Shown here: piece after piece, positions 14,992 to 23,748 of the stretch | Numbering within the stretch: the first letter of the stretch is position 1 | Layout: every line of letters begins with the position of its first letter | The notes under the pieces: generated by a model | The model's input: only the letters and a program-made list of their open reading frames with translations | Told to the model about the DNA's origin: nothing | The model's database searches: none | DNA from: a bacterium | GTDB lineage: Bacteria > Sysuimicrobiota > Sysuimicrobiia > Sysuimicrobiales > Segetimicrobiaceae | Direction of reading: 5' to 3' | Assembly: GCA_035945995.1 (NCBI GenBank) | Contig: DASYZR010000066.1 | Location: forward strand, 1 to 56,332 | DNA: 56,332 nt | Translations under genes and position numbers: made by a program

Positions 14992-16134
14992 CTACGTCGT
15001 CACGATCTGCACGGTGCACGCCGCGCCTTCGATGCCCGCCGCCTTGCCGCCGCGGCAGTGGGCCAGGCCCACTCGGGCGCCCTGGACCTGCCGGGTCCCC
15101 GCCTCGCCGCGCAGCTGCCGGACGATCTCGACGACCTGCGCGACGCCGGTCGCGCCGAGCGGATGCCCTTTGCCGAGCAGACCGCCGCTGGGATTGATCG
15201 GCCGGCGGCCGCCGATGTCGGCCTCGCCGCGCTCGAGCGCCGCGGGGTACGTCCCCGGCGCGTAGAGGCCCAGTCCCTCCACCCGCAGGATCTCGGCGAT
15301 GGAGAAGCAATCGTGGACCTCCGCGAGGTCGATCTCCTCGGGTCCCAGACCGGCCCGCTCGTACGCGTCCCAGGCCGTGTGCCGGGTCAGGGGCTCAAAC
15401 GCCATCGACCGCGGCTCGGCCTCGACGACGCCGGTCCGCAACGCCGACGCCGCGAGGCGCATGGCCCGGCCCGGGCCGGATTGGCGCGCGACGCGATCGC
15501 TGCACAACACCGCGGCGGCGGCCCCGTCGCTCACCGGCGAGCAGTCTTGGAGCGAGAGCGGGTCCGCGATCGGCCGCGACTCCAGCACCTCGTCGAGCGT
15601 GACCGGCGTCCGGATCTGGGCCAGCGGGTTTTGACTGGCGTTCCGCTTGTTCTTCACCGAGACCATCGCGATCTGCCGGCGGGTCGTGCCGAACTCCGCC
15701 ATGTGCCGCCGCGCGCGCATCGCGTAGATCGCGGGCATGGTCAGGCCGACCGCGCCCTCGATGTCGTCTTCGTCGGGAGTGAGCGCGCCGCGAAACCTGG
15801 CCGTGAGATGCTCGACACCGAAGGCGAGCACGATGTCATGCGCGCCGGCGAGGATGGCCAGCATCGCCTCGCGGATGGCGACCGCGCCGCTGCTGCACGC
15901 GTCCTCCACGTTCACCAGCGGGATACCGGCGAGCCCGGTGTTGGCGAGGACGCGCTGGCCGGTCACCATCCCCTGGAAGACGTGGCCGCAGTACGCCGCC
16001 TCGACGCGGCCCGGGTCCAGGCCGGAGTCCGCGATCGCCTCGAGCACCGCGTCCGCGCCCAATTCCGCCGCGGTCCGGTCCGGATGCTTTCCGAACTTCG
16101 TCATCCCGACGCCGACGATCCACACGTCAGCCAT
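14992..16134 (-). CDS. Thiolase-family acyl-CoA acetyltransferase (SCP-x/BbsB-like)
   Basis: The 380-residue thiolase has the nucleophilic cysteine C80 in EDACSSGA, HDCFS with the conserved histidine near residue 285, and KGHPLGATG near 325. The SCP2-thiolase-like subclass usually works only together with a DUF35 zinc/OB protein, and exactly such a gene overlaps it upstream by 8 bases. In toluene degraders the same pair (BbsA-BbsB) is the benzoylsuccinyl-CoA thiolase. Here it could act there or in cleaving a 3-oxopimeloyl-type CoA after ring opening. The ATG at 16134 begins the usual VWIVGVGMT strand. Confidence 0.82.
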   Translation of the reverse strand: MADVWIVGVGMTKFGKHPDRTAAELGADAVLEAIADSGLDPGRVEAAYCGHVFQGMVTGQRVLANTGLAGIPLVNVEDACSSGAVAIREAMLAILAGAHDIVLAFGVEHLTARFRGALTPDEDDIEGAVGLTMPAIYAMRARRHMAEFGTTRRQIAMVSVKNKRNASQNPLAQIRTPVTLDEVLESRPIADPLSLQDCSPVSDGAAAAVLCSDRVARQSGPGRAMRLAASALRTGVVEAEPRSMAFEPLTRHTAWDAYERAGLGPEEIDLAEVHDCFSIAEILRVEGLGLYAPGTYPAALERGEADIGGRRPINPSGGLLGKGHPLGATGVAQVVEIVRQLRGEAGTRQVQGARVGLAHCRGGKAAGIEGAACTVQIVTT

Positions 16135-16579
16135 CGCGCGTCTCCGATTTCTCGGGTTGCGCCGGGTGGAACCGGTAGCCCAGCACCGGCCGGCCTTCCG
16201 CATTCACGCCGACCGGTTCAACCCGCAGCTCCACCGGCATGCCGATGCGCACGTCGCCGGGAGCGGTCACCAGCTGCGCCAGTAGACGGACGCCCTCCGG
16301 AAGATCGGCGTAGGCCAGCACGTACGGCGTCGCGAACGCGGGCGTGGACTGGTACACCGTCGTGTACGTGTAGAGTATTCCGCGCGTGCTCAACGGCACG
16401 GTCGACGTCGCCGAGGACCGGCACCGCGCGCATATCCGGCGCCGGGGAAAGAAACGGGCTCCGCAGGCCTCGCAGCGCGTGCCCACGAGGCGGAGCCGTC
16501 CACCGGCGTCACCCTCAAACAGTCCGGGACGAAGCGGCACTGCCGGTCCGGCTTCGTGTACGGCCACATGGTCGGCCAT
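16127..16579 (-). CDS. DUF35 zinc-ribbon/OB-fold protein, BbsA-like thiolase partner
   Basis: The 150-residue protein has a rubredoxin-like zinc ribbon (CEACGARFFPRRRICARC, near residues 36-54) followed by an OB-fold (GILYTYTTVY onward). DUF35 proteins bind acyl-CoA and form complexes with thiolase-like proteins; BbsA of the toluene pathway is one. Overlap with the downstream thiolase gene supports a shared complex. The ATG at 16579 follows a strong GAGGAGGTG site. The 110 bases upstream of it show no convincing gene. Confidence 0.82.
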   Translation of the reverse strand: MADHVAVHEAGPAVPLRPGLFEGDAGGRLRLVGTRCEACGARFFPRRRICARCRSSATSTVPLSTRGILYTYTTVYQSTPAFATPYVLAYADLPEGVRLLAQLVTAPGDVRIGMPVELRVEPVGVNAEGRPVLGYRFHPAQPEKSETRDG

Positions 16580-16689
16580 GGCTCCCACCTCCTCGCGTCC
16601 CTCCGCCGGCACCCGATCGGCCAGACCCGACCGGAGGGCGGCTGCAGCGCCCGGCGCACGAGCGCTGCGAACAACCGCGTCATGTCGTC

Positions 16690-17436
16690 TTAGTAGGCTC
16701 CTACACTGCGCCCACCGCACACGTACAGGAGCTGTCCGGTCACGTACGACGCCTCGTCGCCCGCGAAGAACCCCACCGCGTTGGCGATGTCGGCGGGGGT
16801 GCCGATGCGGCCGACGGGCACGGTCTTGAGCAGACGCTCCTGGATGTCGTCTTTGAGCCCGCGGAACAACGGCGTGTCGACCAGCGCGGGGGCGATGGCG
16901 TTGACCGTGATCCCGAACTTGCCGAGCTCCAAGGCGAGCGTGCGCGTCAGGCTGACCACGGCGCCCTTGCTGGCCGCGTAGTTGACCTGGCCGGGGTTCC
17001 CGAGCCACGCCCGCGACGCGATGTTCACGATGCGACCGCGGCGCTGCTCCATCATGAAGGGCACGGCCTCGTGGCAAAGCAGGTAACACGACTTGAGGTT
17101 CACGCGGAGCACCTCGTCCCAATCTTCCTCGGACATCTTGGTCAGGTAGCGGTCCCGGGCGATTCCGGCGTTGTTGACGACGATATCGACGCTTCCGAAA
17201 GCCTCGCGCGTGCGCCGCACCACCTCCGTCGCGCCGCCCGCGCGGCTGATGTCCGCGGCCACCCCAACGACGTGCGCCCCCGCGTCTTCGAGGCCGGCGA
17301 CGACGCGCTCCACCCGGTCCGCGATCACGTCGTTCACGACCACCTTGGCGCCGCCGGCGGCCAGGTGGCGCGCGATCCCCTCGCCGATGCCCTGACCGGC
17401 TCCGGTGACGATTGCCGCCCGTCCCTGAACACCCAT
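16690..17436 (-). CDS. SDR-family 3-hydroxyacyl-CoA dehydrogenase/reductase
   Basis: A 248-residue short-chain dehydrogenase of FabG type: GAGQGIGEG cofactor loop (residues 12-20), NNAGIARD, catalytic Ser in NIASRAW, YAASKGA with Tyr and Lys, and the end GQLLYVCGG. Within a run of thiolase, DUF35, hydratase and CoA-transferase genes the likely job is oxidation of a 3-hydroxyacyl-CoA during beta-oxidation. BbsC/BbsD in the toluene pathway are two SDR subunits of this kind; only one copy is present here, so a heterodimer like BbsCD is not supported. Confidence 0.78.
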   Translation of the reverse strand: MGVQGRAAIVTGAGQGIGEGIARHLAAGGAKVVVNDVIADRVERVVAGLEDAGAHVVGVAADISRAGGATEVVRRTREAFGSVDIVVNNAGIARDRYLTKMSEEDWDEVLRVNLKSCYLLCHEAVPFMMEQRRGRIVNIASRAWLGNPGQVNYAASKGAVVSLTRTLALELGKFGITVNAIAPALVDTPLFRGLKDDIQERLLKTVPVGRIGTPADIANAVGFFAGDEASYVTGQLLYVCGGRSVGAY

Positions 17437-17518
17437 CGTTGCTCCCTCCCTATCCGGACGCGTCGATCAGTATCGCCTTGGCTCCAGTGCCGTAGGCATC
17501 AACTGCGGGATCTGCGCG

Positions 17519-18307
17519 CTACCGCCCGGCGAAATGAGGCTCGCGTTTTTCCACGAACGCCTGAATGCCCTCACGGCGGTCGCGGCTGGCACGCAGCACC
17601 GCGTGGGCGGTGCGCTCGAACGCGAGTCCGGCCTCGAGACTCACATCCGGACACAGGTGCACCGCGGTCTTGATGGCGCGGATCGACAGCGGGGCGCGCG
17701 AGGCGATCGTGCGGGCCAGCGCCCGGGCGCCCTCCAGCAGGCCTTCGCGCGGCGCGAGCCGGTTGACGAGACCGAGGCGATACGCCTCGGCGGCGTCGAT
17801 GTGTTCGCCGGTGAACATCAACTCCTTGGCCCGCGCGGGACCGATCGTCCGGGTCAGCCGCTGCGTGCCGCCCGCGCCGGGCATGCTGCCGACCTTGGCC
17901 TCCGGGAACCCGAAGCGCGCGCTGTCCGCCGCCACGCGGAGATCGCACGCCAGCGCGAGCTCCAGTCCGCCCCCGAGCACATAGCCATGGACGGCGGCGA
18001 TCACCGGCAGCGGGAGCGTTTCGATCTGGCCGAAGACACGGCGCACGCGCTCGGCGAGCGGATCGGGGCCGGCGCCATCGTCCTCGTATTCCCGCGACCG
18101 CGCTTTCAGGTCGGCGCCGACGCAAAACGCCTTCTCGCCCGCGGCGGCCAGGATCAGCACGCGGACCTCCCCGCGCGCCTCCACTTCTGCGAATACCTCA
18201 CCCATCCGGTCCAGCATCCCGACCGTCAGGGCGTTCAGCGCTTCGGGCCGGTTGAGAGTGAGCACGCCGATCGCGTGCTCGCGATCGAACAGCACAACCT
18301 CGCTCAT
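17519..18307 (-). CDS. Enoyl-CoA hydratase/isomerase family protein
   Basis: This 262-residue crotonase has both catalytic glutamates of a true hydratase: E in [12 protein letters not shown] near residue 110 and E in [20 protein letters not shown] near residue 130. It should add water across a 2-enoyl-CoA. It lies between the SDR and CoA-transferase genes, giving a hydratase-dehydrogenase-thiolase set. The ATG at 18307 is preceded by GGAGGAGGTG. The equivalent place in bbs operons is bbsH. Confidence 0.83.
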   Translation of the reverse strand: MSEVVLFDREHAIGVLTLNRPEALNALTVGMLDRMGEVFAEVEARGEVRVLILAAAGEKAFCVGADLKARSREYEDDGAGPDPLAERVRRVFGQIETLPLPVIAAVHGYVLGGGLELALACDLRVAADSARFGFPEAKVGSMPGAGGTQRLTRTIGPARAKELMFTGEHIDAAEAYRLGLVNRLAPREGLLEGARALARTIASRAPLSIRAIKTAVHLCPDVSLEAGLAFERTAHAVLRASRDRREGIQAFVEKREPHFAGR

Positions 18308-18345
18308 GCGTATCACCTCCTCCGGCGCGGGCGGTTCCCCGCGCT

Positions 18346-19554
18346 CTAGGTGCGAACCTCGACGGCCCGCGCCGGCACGATCCCCGCGGCCGCAAGGCCG
18401 GCGATCTCGCGGGCGGCGAACCCCGCCTCGAGGAGCACCTCCTCGGAGTGCTCGCCCGGCAGCGGGGCGGGACGCGTCACCGCCGCCGGCGTTTCGCTCA
18501 GCCGCACCGGACTGCCGACCACGGCCGTCCGTCCGAGCGTCGGGTGGTCGAGCGCCACCACCATCTCGTTGTGGACGACCTGCGGGTGGGCCACCACTTC
18601 CGGATAGGTGGCGATCGAGCCGCACATGATGTCGGCGGCGTCCAGCACGGACACCCACTCCGCCGAGGTCCGCGTTCGAAACATCGGGACGAGCGCATCG
18701 CGCAGCGCGCCGCGGTGGCGCACGCGTCCCTCGTTGGAATCGAAGCGAGGATCGGCGGTGAGGTCCGGCCGGCCGAGCACCTCGCACAACCGGACCCAGC
18801 GCTCCGGGGTATATGCGGCCACCATGACAAAGCCGTCGCGCGTCGGGAACGCTTCGTTCGGGGCGGCGTACGCGGCCCCGCTGCCGGTGCGGCCGGGCGG
18901 CTCCCCCGAGGCGAGATACATCGCGAGGGGCACGGCCTGAAATGCCAGCAGCGCGTCGAGCAGCGCCACGTCCACCCGCTGTCCCCGGCCGGTGCGCTCG
19001 CGCGCGAACAGCGCGGCGAGCACGCCCTGCGCAGCCAGAAACCCCGCGCAGGTGTCCGCCGCGGGAACGCCGACCTTGACCGGGCCGCCGTCCGGCTCAC
19101 CGGTCACGCTCATCAGGCCGCTCGCGCCCTGGACGATGCCGTCGACGCCCGGCCGGTGACGCCACGGGCCGTCCTGGCCGAACGCCGAGATGGCGCAGTA
19201 GACGAGCCGCGGATGGCGCGCGGTCAGCGTCTCGTAGTCGAGCCCCACCTTGCCCATCACGCCCGGCCGGAAGCTTTCGACGAGGACGTCGCTGCGCGCC
19301 GCGAGCCGCGCGACGACGTCGCGCCCGCCGGGCCGCTTGAGGTCGACGACAATGCTGCGCTTGTTGCGGTTCATCCCGATGAACGCCGCCGCCACCCCTC
19401 CGACGAACGGCGGGCCGAGCGCCCTTCCCCACTCGCCGCCGGGCGGCTCGACCTTGACGACCCGGGCGCCGAGATCGCCGAGATGCATCGTGCAGATCGG
19501 CCCCGCGGCCCCCTGCGAGAGGTCGAGAACGCGAACGCCGTCAAGCGCGCCCAT
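18346..19554 (-). CDS. Class III (CaiB/BaiF family) CoA-transferase
   Basis: The 402-residue protein matches family III CoA-transferases: [13 protein letters not shown] at the start, [35 protein letters not shown], and the AFGQDGPW region, with the expected active-site aspartate probably in the VPAADTCAG segment. It would move CoA between acids, for example succinyl-CoA to an aryl- or alkylsuccinate as BbsEF does. Only one subunit is encoded, so a homodimer is likely. The start overlaps the tetR stop by 14 bases. Confidence 0.82.
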   Translation of the reverse strand: MGALDGVRVLDLSQGAAGPICTMHLGDLGARVVKVEPPGGEWGRALGPPFVGGVAAAFIGMNRNKRSIVVDLKRPGGRDVVARLAARSDVLVESFRPGVMGKVGLDYETLTARHPRLVYCAISAFGQDGPWRHRPGVDGIVQGASGLMSVTGEPDGGPVKVGVPAADTCAGFLAAQGVLAALFARERTGRGQRVDVALLDALLAFQAVPLAMYLASGEPPGRTGSGAAYAAPNEAFPTRDGFVMVAAYTPERWVRLCEVLGRPDLTADPRFDSNEGRVRHRGALRDALVPMFRTRTSAEWVSVLDAADIMCGSIATYPEVVAHPQVVHNEMVVALDHPTLGRTAVVGSPVRLSETPAAVTRPAPLPGEHSEEVLLEAGFAAREIAGLAAAGIVPARAVEVRT

Positions 19555-20257
19555 CCCGCCTCCTCGCGCCGCCGAGCGCGCCGACCGCGTAGTCGCCGAA
19601 TTCGTCGGCGATCTGCTCGGCGCGATACTGGCCGGCCGGCTGATACCAGCGCACGACCCAGTTGACGATCCCGAGCACGGCGAACCCGGCCAGCCGCACG
19701 TCGGTCGGCGCGAACTCGCCGGCGTATACGCCGTCCGCGACGATGCGGCGGAACAGGGCCTCGTAGCGATCCCGCGTGGCCTGATGGGCGGCCCGGTACT
19801 CGGGCGCGAGCCAGCGTCCTTCCTCGAGAAAACATGCGACATTGTCACGGTCGCGCGCCAGCGTGAGAATGTGCAGACCCACCGCCTCACGAAGCCGCTC
19901 GGCCGCCGGCGCGTCGCCGGCGGCGATGCGTTCGAGCTCCGGCAGCGAGTCTTCCAGCGCGTGCTGGAGGATCTCAAAGAGCAGCCGCTGCTTGCCGGTG
20001 ATGTAGTGGTACAACGATCCCTTCTTCAGGCCCACCGCGTCCGCGATGCTCTGGACCGTCGTGCGTTCGAACCCCTGCCGGCGGAACAACGCGGCGGCCG
20101 CCTTGAGGATCTGGCCGCGCATCCCCTCGTCCCGCGCCCGTGGACGTTCGGCCGCGGCGACCGGCCCCGCCGGCCTCGCCCGAAGCGCGGGCACGGCGTC
20201 CGTGTTCGCCGCCGCTCCCGGCGGTGCGGAGGCACGATGCCGGAGGGTCTCCGTCAT
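19541..20257 (-). CDS. TetR/AcrR-family transcriptional regulator
   Basis: The 238-residue regulator has a TetR helix-turn-helix at about residues 48-95 (ILKAAAALFRRQGFERTTVQSIADAVGLKKGSLYHYI split around the turn) after an unusual 45-residue Ala/Pro/Arg-rich N-terminus. The C-terminal ligand domain resembles acyl-CoA-responsive members (VGLHILTLARDRDNVACFLEE). It sits inside the operon, overlapping korC (ATGA) and the CoA-transferase gene, so it is probably an autoregulated sensor of an acyl-CoA intermediate. The start could be shorter, at a methionine near residue 46. Confidence 0.82.
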   Translation of the reverse strand: MTETLRHRASAPPGAAANTDAVPALRARPAGPVAAAERPRARDEGMRGQILKAAAALFRRQGFERTTVQSIADAVGLKKGSLYHYITGKQRLLFEILQHALEDSLPELERIAAGDAPAAERLREAVGLHILTLARDRDNVACFLEEGRWLAPEYRAAHQATRDRYEALFRRIVADGVYAGEFAPTDVRLAGFAVLGIVNWVVRWYQPAGQYRAEQIADEFGDYAVGALGGARRRDGRA

Positions 20258-20907
20258 GACCCGCCCGGGCTCCGCCGCATCGCCGGCAGGAGGCCGCGAA
20301 GCGGCCGGCCGGAGGTCCCGCGCCAGACGGGGAGGTCCTTGGGCCTGCGGCGCGGGCCAAAGATGCGCAGAGAGGGCGCGCCGGCCGCAAGTTTCCGTCC
20401 CGCATCGAACGCCGCCAGATTGAGCGTGCGCGAGAACTCCGGCACGCGGCGCGCGGCGACCTCCGCGAGGATCTCCGGCGGGACGGCCGCGGTAAGCTCG
20501 CACACTAGACCCAGCATCACCATGTTCGCGCCCAGTGCCGATCCCGTGAGGGCGCGGGCCGTCTCGATGATCGGCAGCGCGTAACCGGCGGCCGCATCGT
20601 CCGCGGCAACTGTGACCCGCCCCGCGTCCACGATCGCCATCCCGGAGGACACGAGCGCGCGCCGCGATCGGTCCCATGCCTCCTGCGTGAGCGCGGCCAG
20701 CACGTCGAGCTGGCGGGGCACTGGAAACGCCACGCGGCGTTCGCTGATGATCACGTCGGACCGGCTCGCGCCTCCCCGCGACTCAGGCCCGTGGGCCTGG
20801 GTGCAGACGACCCGGCGGCCCGCCGCCACGGCGGCTTCGGCCAGGATCAGCCCGGCGAGCGCGATGCCCTGTCCCCCTGCGCCGCCGAGGCGAATCGCGA
20901 GCGTCAT
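20254..20907 (-). CDS. korC: 2-oxoacid:ferredoxin oxidoreductase, gamma subunit (KorC-like)
   Basis: The 217-residue protein is a gamma-type subunit: IRLGGAGGQGIALAG at the start, HGPESRGGASRSDVIIS near residue 40, and GANMVMLGL near residue 130. With the alpha and beta subunits just upstream it would oxidise a 2-oxoacid (2-oxoglutarate most likely) with CoA and pass electrons to ferredoxin. In Thauera this activity regenerates the reduced ferredoxin used by benzoyl-CoA reductase. Coupled by 4-base overlaps on both sides. Confidence 0.85.
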   Translation of the reverse strand: MTLAIRLGGAGGQGIALAGLILAEAAVAAGRRVVCTQAHGPESRGGASRSDVIISERRVAFPVPRQLDVLAALTQEAWDRSRRALVSSGMAIVDAGRVTVAADDAAAGYALPIIETARALTGSALGANMVMLGLVCELTAAVPPEILAEVAARRVPEFSRTLNLAAFDAGRKLAAGAPSLRIFGPRRRPKDLPVWRGTSGRPLRGLLPAMRRSPGGS

Positions 20908-21746
20908 GATCGGGCCCCCACCGCGGGCACGAGCGCGCGCACCCGCGCACCGAACTCCGGCCGTTCGACCTCGACGAGCACGCCGGTCTCGACGGGCCCC
21001 GCCGCCACCGCCGGGCGGCTCTCGTGCAGGAGCGTGGGCTCGCCGAGCGCGAGCGGGGCGTCGATCGCCGCCGCCGCGCGCTTCTGGCCGTACAGCATCG
21101 CCGTGGGGCTGCCCAGCCGGTTGTAGCGGCCGTACACCTCCGGGCAGTCGCTGATCACCTCGACGAAGGCGAACCCCGCGTGGCGCAGCCCGCGCGCGAA
21201 GAGGTCCTCGAGCACCGCCGGCTCGTAGGCGATGCCCCGCGCCACGAACGTCGCGCCGGCCGCGGCCATCAGGCGGCACGCGTCGAACGGCGGCTCGATG
21301 TTCCCGTACGGGGACGTGGTCGTCGTGCCCGCGGTCGGCGTCGTCGGTGCAAGCTGCCCCCCGGTCATCCCGTATACCTGGTTGTTGAAGAGCAGACACG
21401 TCAGGTCGATGTTCCGCCGCGCGGCGTGGATGAGGTGGTTGCCGCCGATCGCCAACCCGTCGCCGTCGCCGGTGATCACGATCACGTGGAGATCCGGGCG
21501 CGCGAGCTTCAGGCCCGTGGCAAACGCCGGCGCCCGCCCATGGGTGGTGTGCAGCGTGCAGAAGTCCATGCTGCCCGGCAGCCGGCTGCTGCACCCGATG
21601 CCGGCCACGACGGCCACCGAGTCCTGCGCCAGCCCGAGGCGGTCGATGGCTCGGAGGAGCGCGCCGGCGACGATCCCGTGGCTGCAGCCCGGACAGAGAA
21701 TGTGCGGCATCTGCTCCGGACGCAAGAAGCGGCGGATGTCGCTCAT
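20904..21746 (-). CDS. korB: 2-oxoacid:ferredoxin oxidoreductase, beta (TPP) subunit (KorB-like)
   Basis: The 280-residue thiamine-diphosphate-binding subunit has CPGCSHG (residues 18-24), GIGCSSR and the ITGDGDGLAIGGNH TPP/Mg motif, plus NNQVYGMTGGQLAPTTP. Cysteines in the first two motifs, with one further downstream, hold a [4Fe-4S] cluster in the family. The size and motifs fit KorB. It begins with TGATG overlap after korA. Substrate preference cannot be read with certainty; 2-oxoglutarate or a branched/aryl oxoacid remain options. Confidence 0.87.
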   Translation of the reverse strand: MSDIRRFLRPEQMPHILCPGCSHGIVAGALLRAIDRLGLAQDSVAVVAGIGCSSRLPGSMDFCTLHTTHGRAPAFATGLKLARPDLHVIVITGDGDGLAIGGNHLIHAARRNIDLTCLLFNNQVYGMTGGQLAPTTPTAGTTTTSPYGNIEPPFDACRLMAAAGATFVARGIAYEPAVLEDLFARGLRHAGFAFVEVISDCPEVYGRYNRLGSPTAMLYGQKRAAAAIDAPLALGEPTLLHESRPAVAAGPVETGVLVEVERPEFGARVRALVPAVGARS

Positions 21747-22897
21747 CACACGCGCCCCCCGACCGGACAGCGCGTCTCCAGGCACGCGAGGATTTGCTCG
21801 GGATCGATCAGCTCCCCATCGGCGCGGCAGCACGGAACGACGGGCACCCGGCCGCCCACGGCGCGCTCGACCTCCCGGCTGATCTGGCCGAGGTTCATCT
21901 CCGCGACCACAAGCGCCTTGACCGATGCGGCGACGCTGCGCACGATGCGGTCGGGAAACGGCCAAAGCACGAGAGGGCGCAGCAGACCCGCGCGGAGCCC
22001 GAGCCGCCGCGCCTCGCCGACGGCCTCTTCCGCCGCGCGCGCGGCGCTTCCGCAGGCGACGACCGCGATCTCGGCATCGTCGAGGTGGAGGCTCCGGACC
22101 GGCACCACCACGTCCTCGAAGGTTGCGATCTTGTCCAGCCGGCGGCGCTGGTGCGCCGCGATCGTTCCGGGGTCCTGGGTGGGATAGCCGCGATCGTCGT
22201 GCGCCAGGCCGGTGACGTGGAACCGGTACCCGCTCCCGAAGTCCGCCATCGGCGCGATACCGTCCGCGTCCGGTGCGTACGGCCGGTACACCGGGGGCGC
22301 CACCGCCGGACGCCGCCGGCCCGGCACGCCGCCGCGCGGCGCCTCAAGCAGCACCGCCTCCTCGCGCATGTGCGCGATCACCTCGTCGTAGAGCACGACG
22401 ACCGGTGTCCGGAAGCGCTCCGCGAGCGCAAACGCCGCGACGGTCAGCTCGTACACCTCGGGGACCGACGCCGGGGTCAGGACGAGGCTCGGGACGTCGC
22501 CGTGCGTCCCCCAGCGCGCCTGCATGACGTCCCCTTGGGACGGCGAGGTCGGAAGCCCGGTGCTCGGCCCGCCGCGCATGACGTTCACGATCACGCACGG
22601 CACCTCGGCCATGGCCGCGAAGCCGATGTGCTCCTGCATGAGGGAGAACCCGGGCCCGCTCGTGGCCGTCATCGCGCGCAGGCCGCCGAGCGATGCCCCG
22701 ATCACCGCGGCGAGGGAGCCGATCTCGTCCTCCATTTGCACGAACACGCCGCCCACGGCGGGGAGCCGCCGGGCCATTCCCTCGGCGATCTCCGACGAGG
22801 GCGTGATGGGATACCCGGCATAGAAGCGGCAGCCGGCCGCGACCGCGCCGGCCACGCACGCGGCGTTCCCCTGTACAAGTTGCGGCTGATCGCTCAC
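21746..22897 (-). CDS. korA: 2-oxoacid:ferredoxin oxidoreductase, alpha subunit (KorA-like)
   Basis: The 383-residue protein shows the alpha-subunit marks: GNAACVAGAVAAGCRFYAGYPITPSSE at residues 9-35 (the YPITP motif), MEDEIGS and TSGPGFSLM, and GPSTGLPT. The gamma domain is separate (korC), as in korABC. The GTG at 22897 overlaps the preceding stop as GTGA. No separate korD ferredoxin gene is present; the ferredoxin fused to the upstream IorB-like protein may serve the complex. Confidence 0.87.
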   Translation of the reverse strand: MSDQPQLVQGNAACVAGAVAAGCRFYAGYPITPSSEIAEGMARRLPAVGGVFVQMEDEIGSLAAVIGASLGGLRAMTATSGPGFSLMQEHIGFAAMAEVPCVIVNVMRGGPSTGLPTSPSQGDVMQARWGTHGDVPSLVLTPASVPEVYELTVAAFALAERFRTPVVVLYDEVIAHMREEAVLLEAPRGGVPGRRRPAVAPPVYRPYAPDADGIAPMADFGSGYRFHVTGLAHDDRGYPTQDPGTIAAHQRRRLDKIATFEDVVVPVRSLHLDDAEIAVVACGSAARAAEEAVGEARRLGLRAGLLRPLVLWPFPDRIVRSVAASVKALVVAEMNLGQISREVERAVGGRVPVVPCCRADGELIDPEQILACLETRCPVGGRV

Positions 22898-23748
22898 GAG
22901 AGTCCTCCCGCCGGGCGCACGGCGATGGCGAAATCGGGACAGAACCACTCGCAGAGCCGGCAGCCCGTGCACGCAGCCATGTCGACGACCTCGACGACGG
23001 CGCGATCGTTGAGGCGAAGGCAGGCTTCCGGGCAGATACGCACGCAGATGTCGCACCCTTTGCACCACGCGGCGGTGATCTCGGGCGCGCCGGCACGGCG
23101 CTCCTCGGCCGGCCTCACGGGGCGTCTTGGCTCATGGCGTAGGCCCGCGGCCGGCACCGGCTGGAGGACGCCGCCTTCCCGAAATGCGCGCAGGTTCATC
23201 TCGACGGTGCGCGCGGGCACGTGCCGGGCCAGCGTCGCCTCCCACACGTCCCGGGGAAAATCCAAGGTCTCGGCGAGCACGCCGAGCAACACCGTGTTCG
23301 CCACATGCGCGGAGCCGAGACGCCGCGCCACCTCCAGGGCGTCGACGGTCTCTACCGGCCCGCCATGATCGCCGAGGGCCGCACCGTCGAACGAGGGATA
23401 GGCCCGCGTCCATCCACGATGATCAAGGTGGGCGGCCGGCGGCACGATCTGCGCCGTGTTCACGATCAAGACCCCGCCGGGGCGCAGGTAGGCGCGCCAC
23501 CGCAGTCCCTCGGCCCATTCGAGCGCTACCACCGCATCGGCCTCGCCGGCCCCGATCAGGGGGCTGTGGACCGTGGGGCCGTAGCGGACGTGACTGAAGA
23601 CGATGCCGCCGCGCTTCGACATGCCGTGGACCTCGCTCTTCTTGACGTCGAAACCGGCGGCGAGCGCGACGTCCGCGAGGATGTTGCCGGCCAGCACCAC
23701 TCCCTGACCGCCCACGCCCACGATGAGCACGCTACGCGTTGCGGGCAT
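22894..23748 (-). CDS. Fusion of IorB-like subunit and 2x[4Fe-4S] ferredoxin
   Basis: Residues 1-190 are an indolepyruvate:ferredoxin oxidoreductase beta-type domain (VLIVGVGGQGVVLAGN, EVHGMSKRGGIVFSHVR). After a linker, residues 228-275 form a KorD-like ferredoxin with two cluster motifs (CKGCDICVRICP and CTGCRLCEWFCP). IorB proteins normally lack such a domain. The gene lies between iorA upstream, which it overlaps by 17 bases, and korA downstream. The fusion may tie the Ior enzyme to the Kor electron flow or make a shared electron exit. Confidence 0.83.
   Translation of the reverse strand: MPATRSVLIVGVGGQGVVLAGNILADVALAAGFDVKKSEVHGMSKRGGIVFSHVRYGPTVHSPLIGAGEADAVVALEWAEGLRWRAYLRPGGVLIVNTAQIVPPAAHLDHRGWTRAYPSFDGAALGDHGGPVETVDALEVARRLGSAHVANTVLLGVLAETLDFPRDVWEATLARHVPARTVEMNLRAFREGGVLQPVPAAGLRHEPRRPVRPAEERRAGAPEITAAWCKGCDICVRICPEACLRLNDRAVVEVVDMAACTGCRLCEWFCPDFAIAVRPAGGLS

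Noticed and set aside
15058-17673. Another long plus-strand frame (871 codons) opposite the thiolase, DUF35 and SDR genes
   Set aside because: No domains and biased composition; it crosses several well-supported minus-strand genes.
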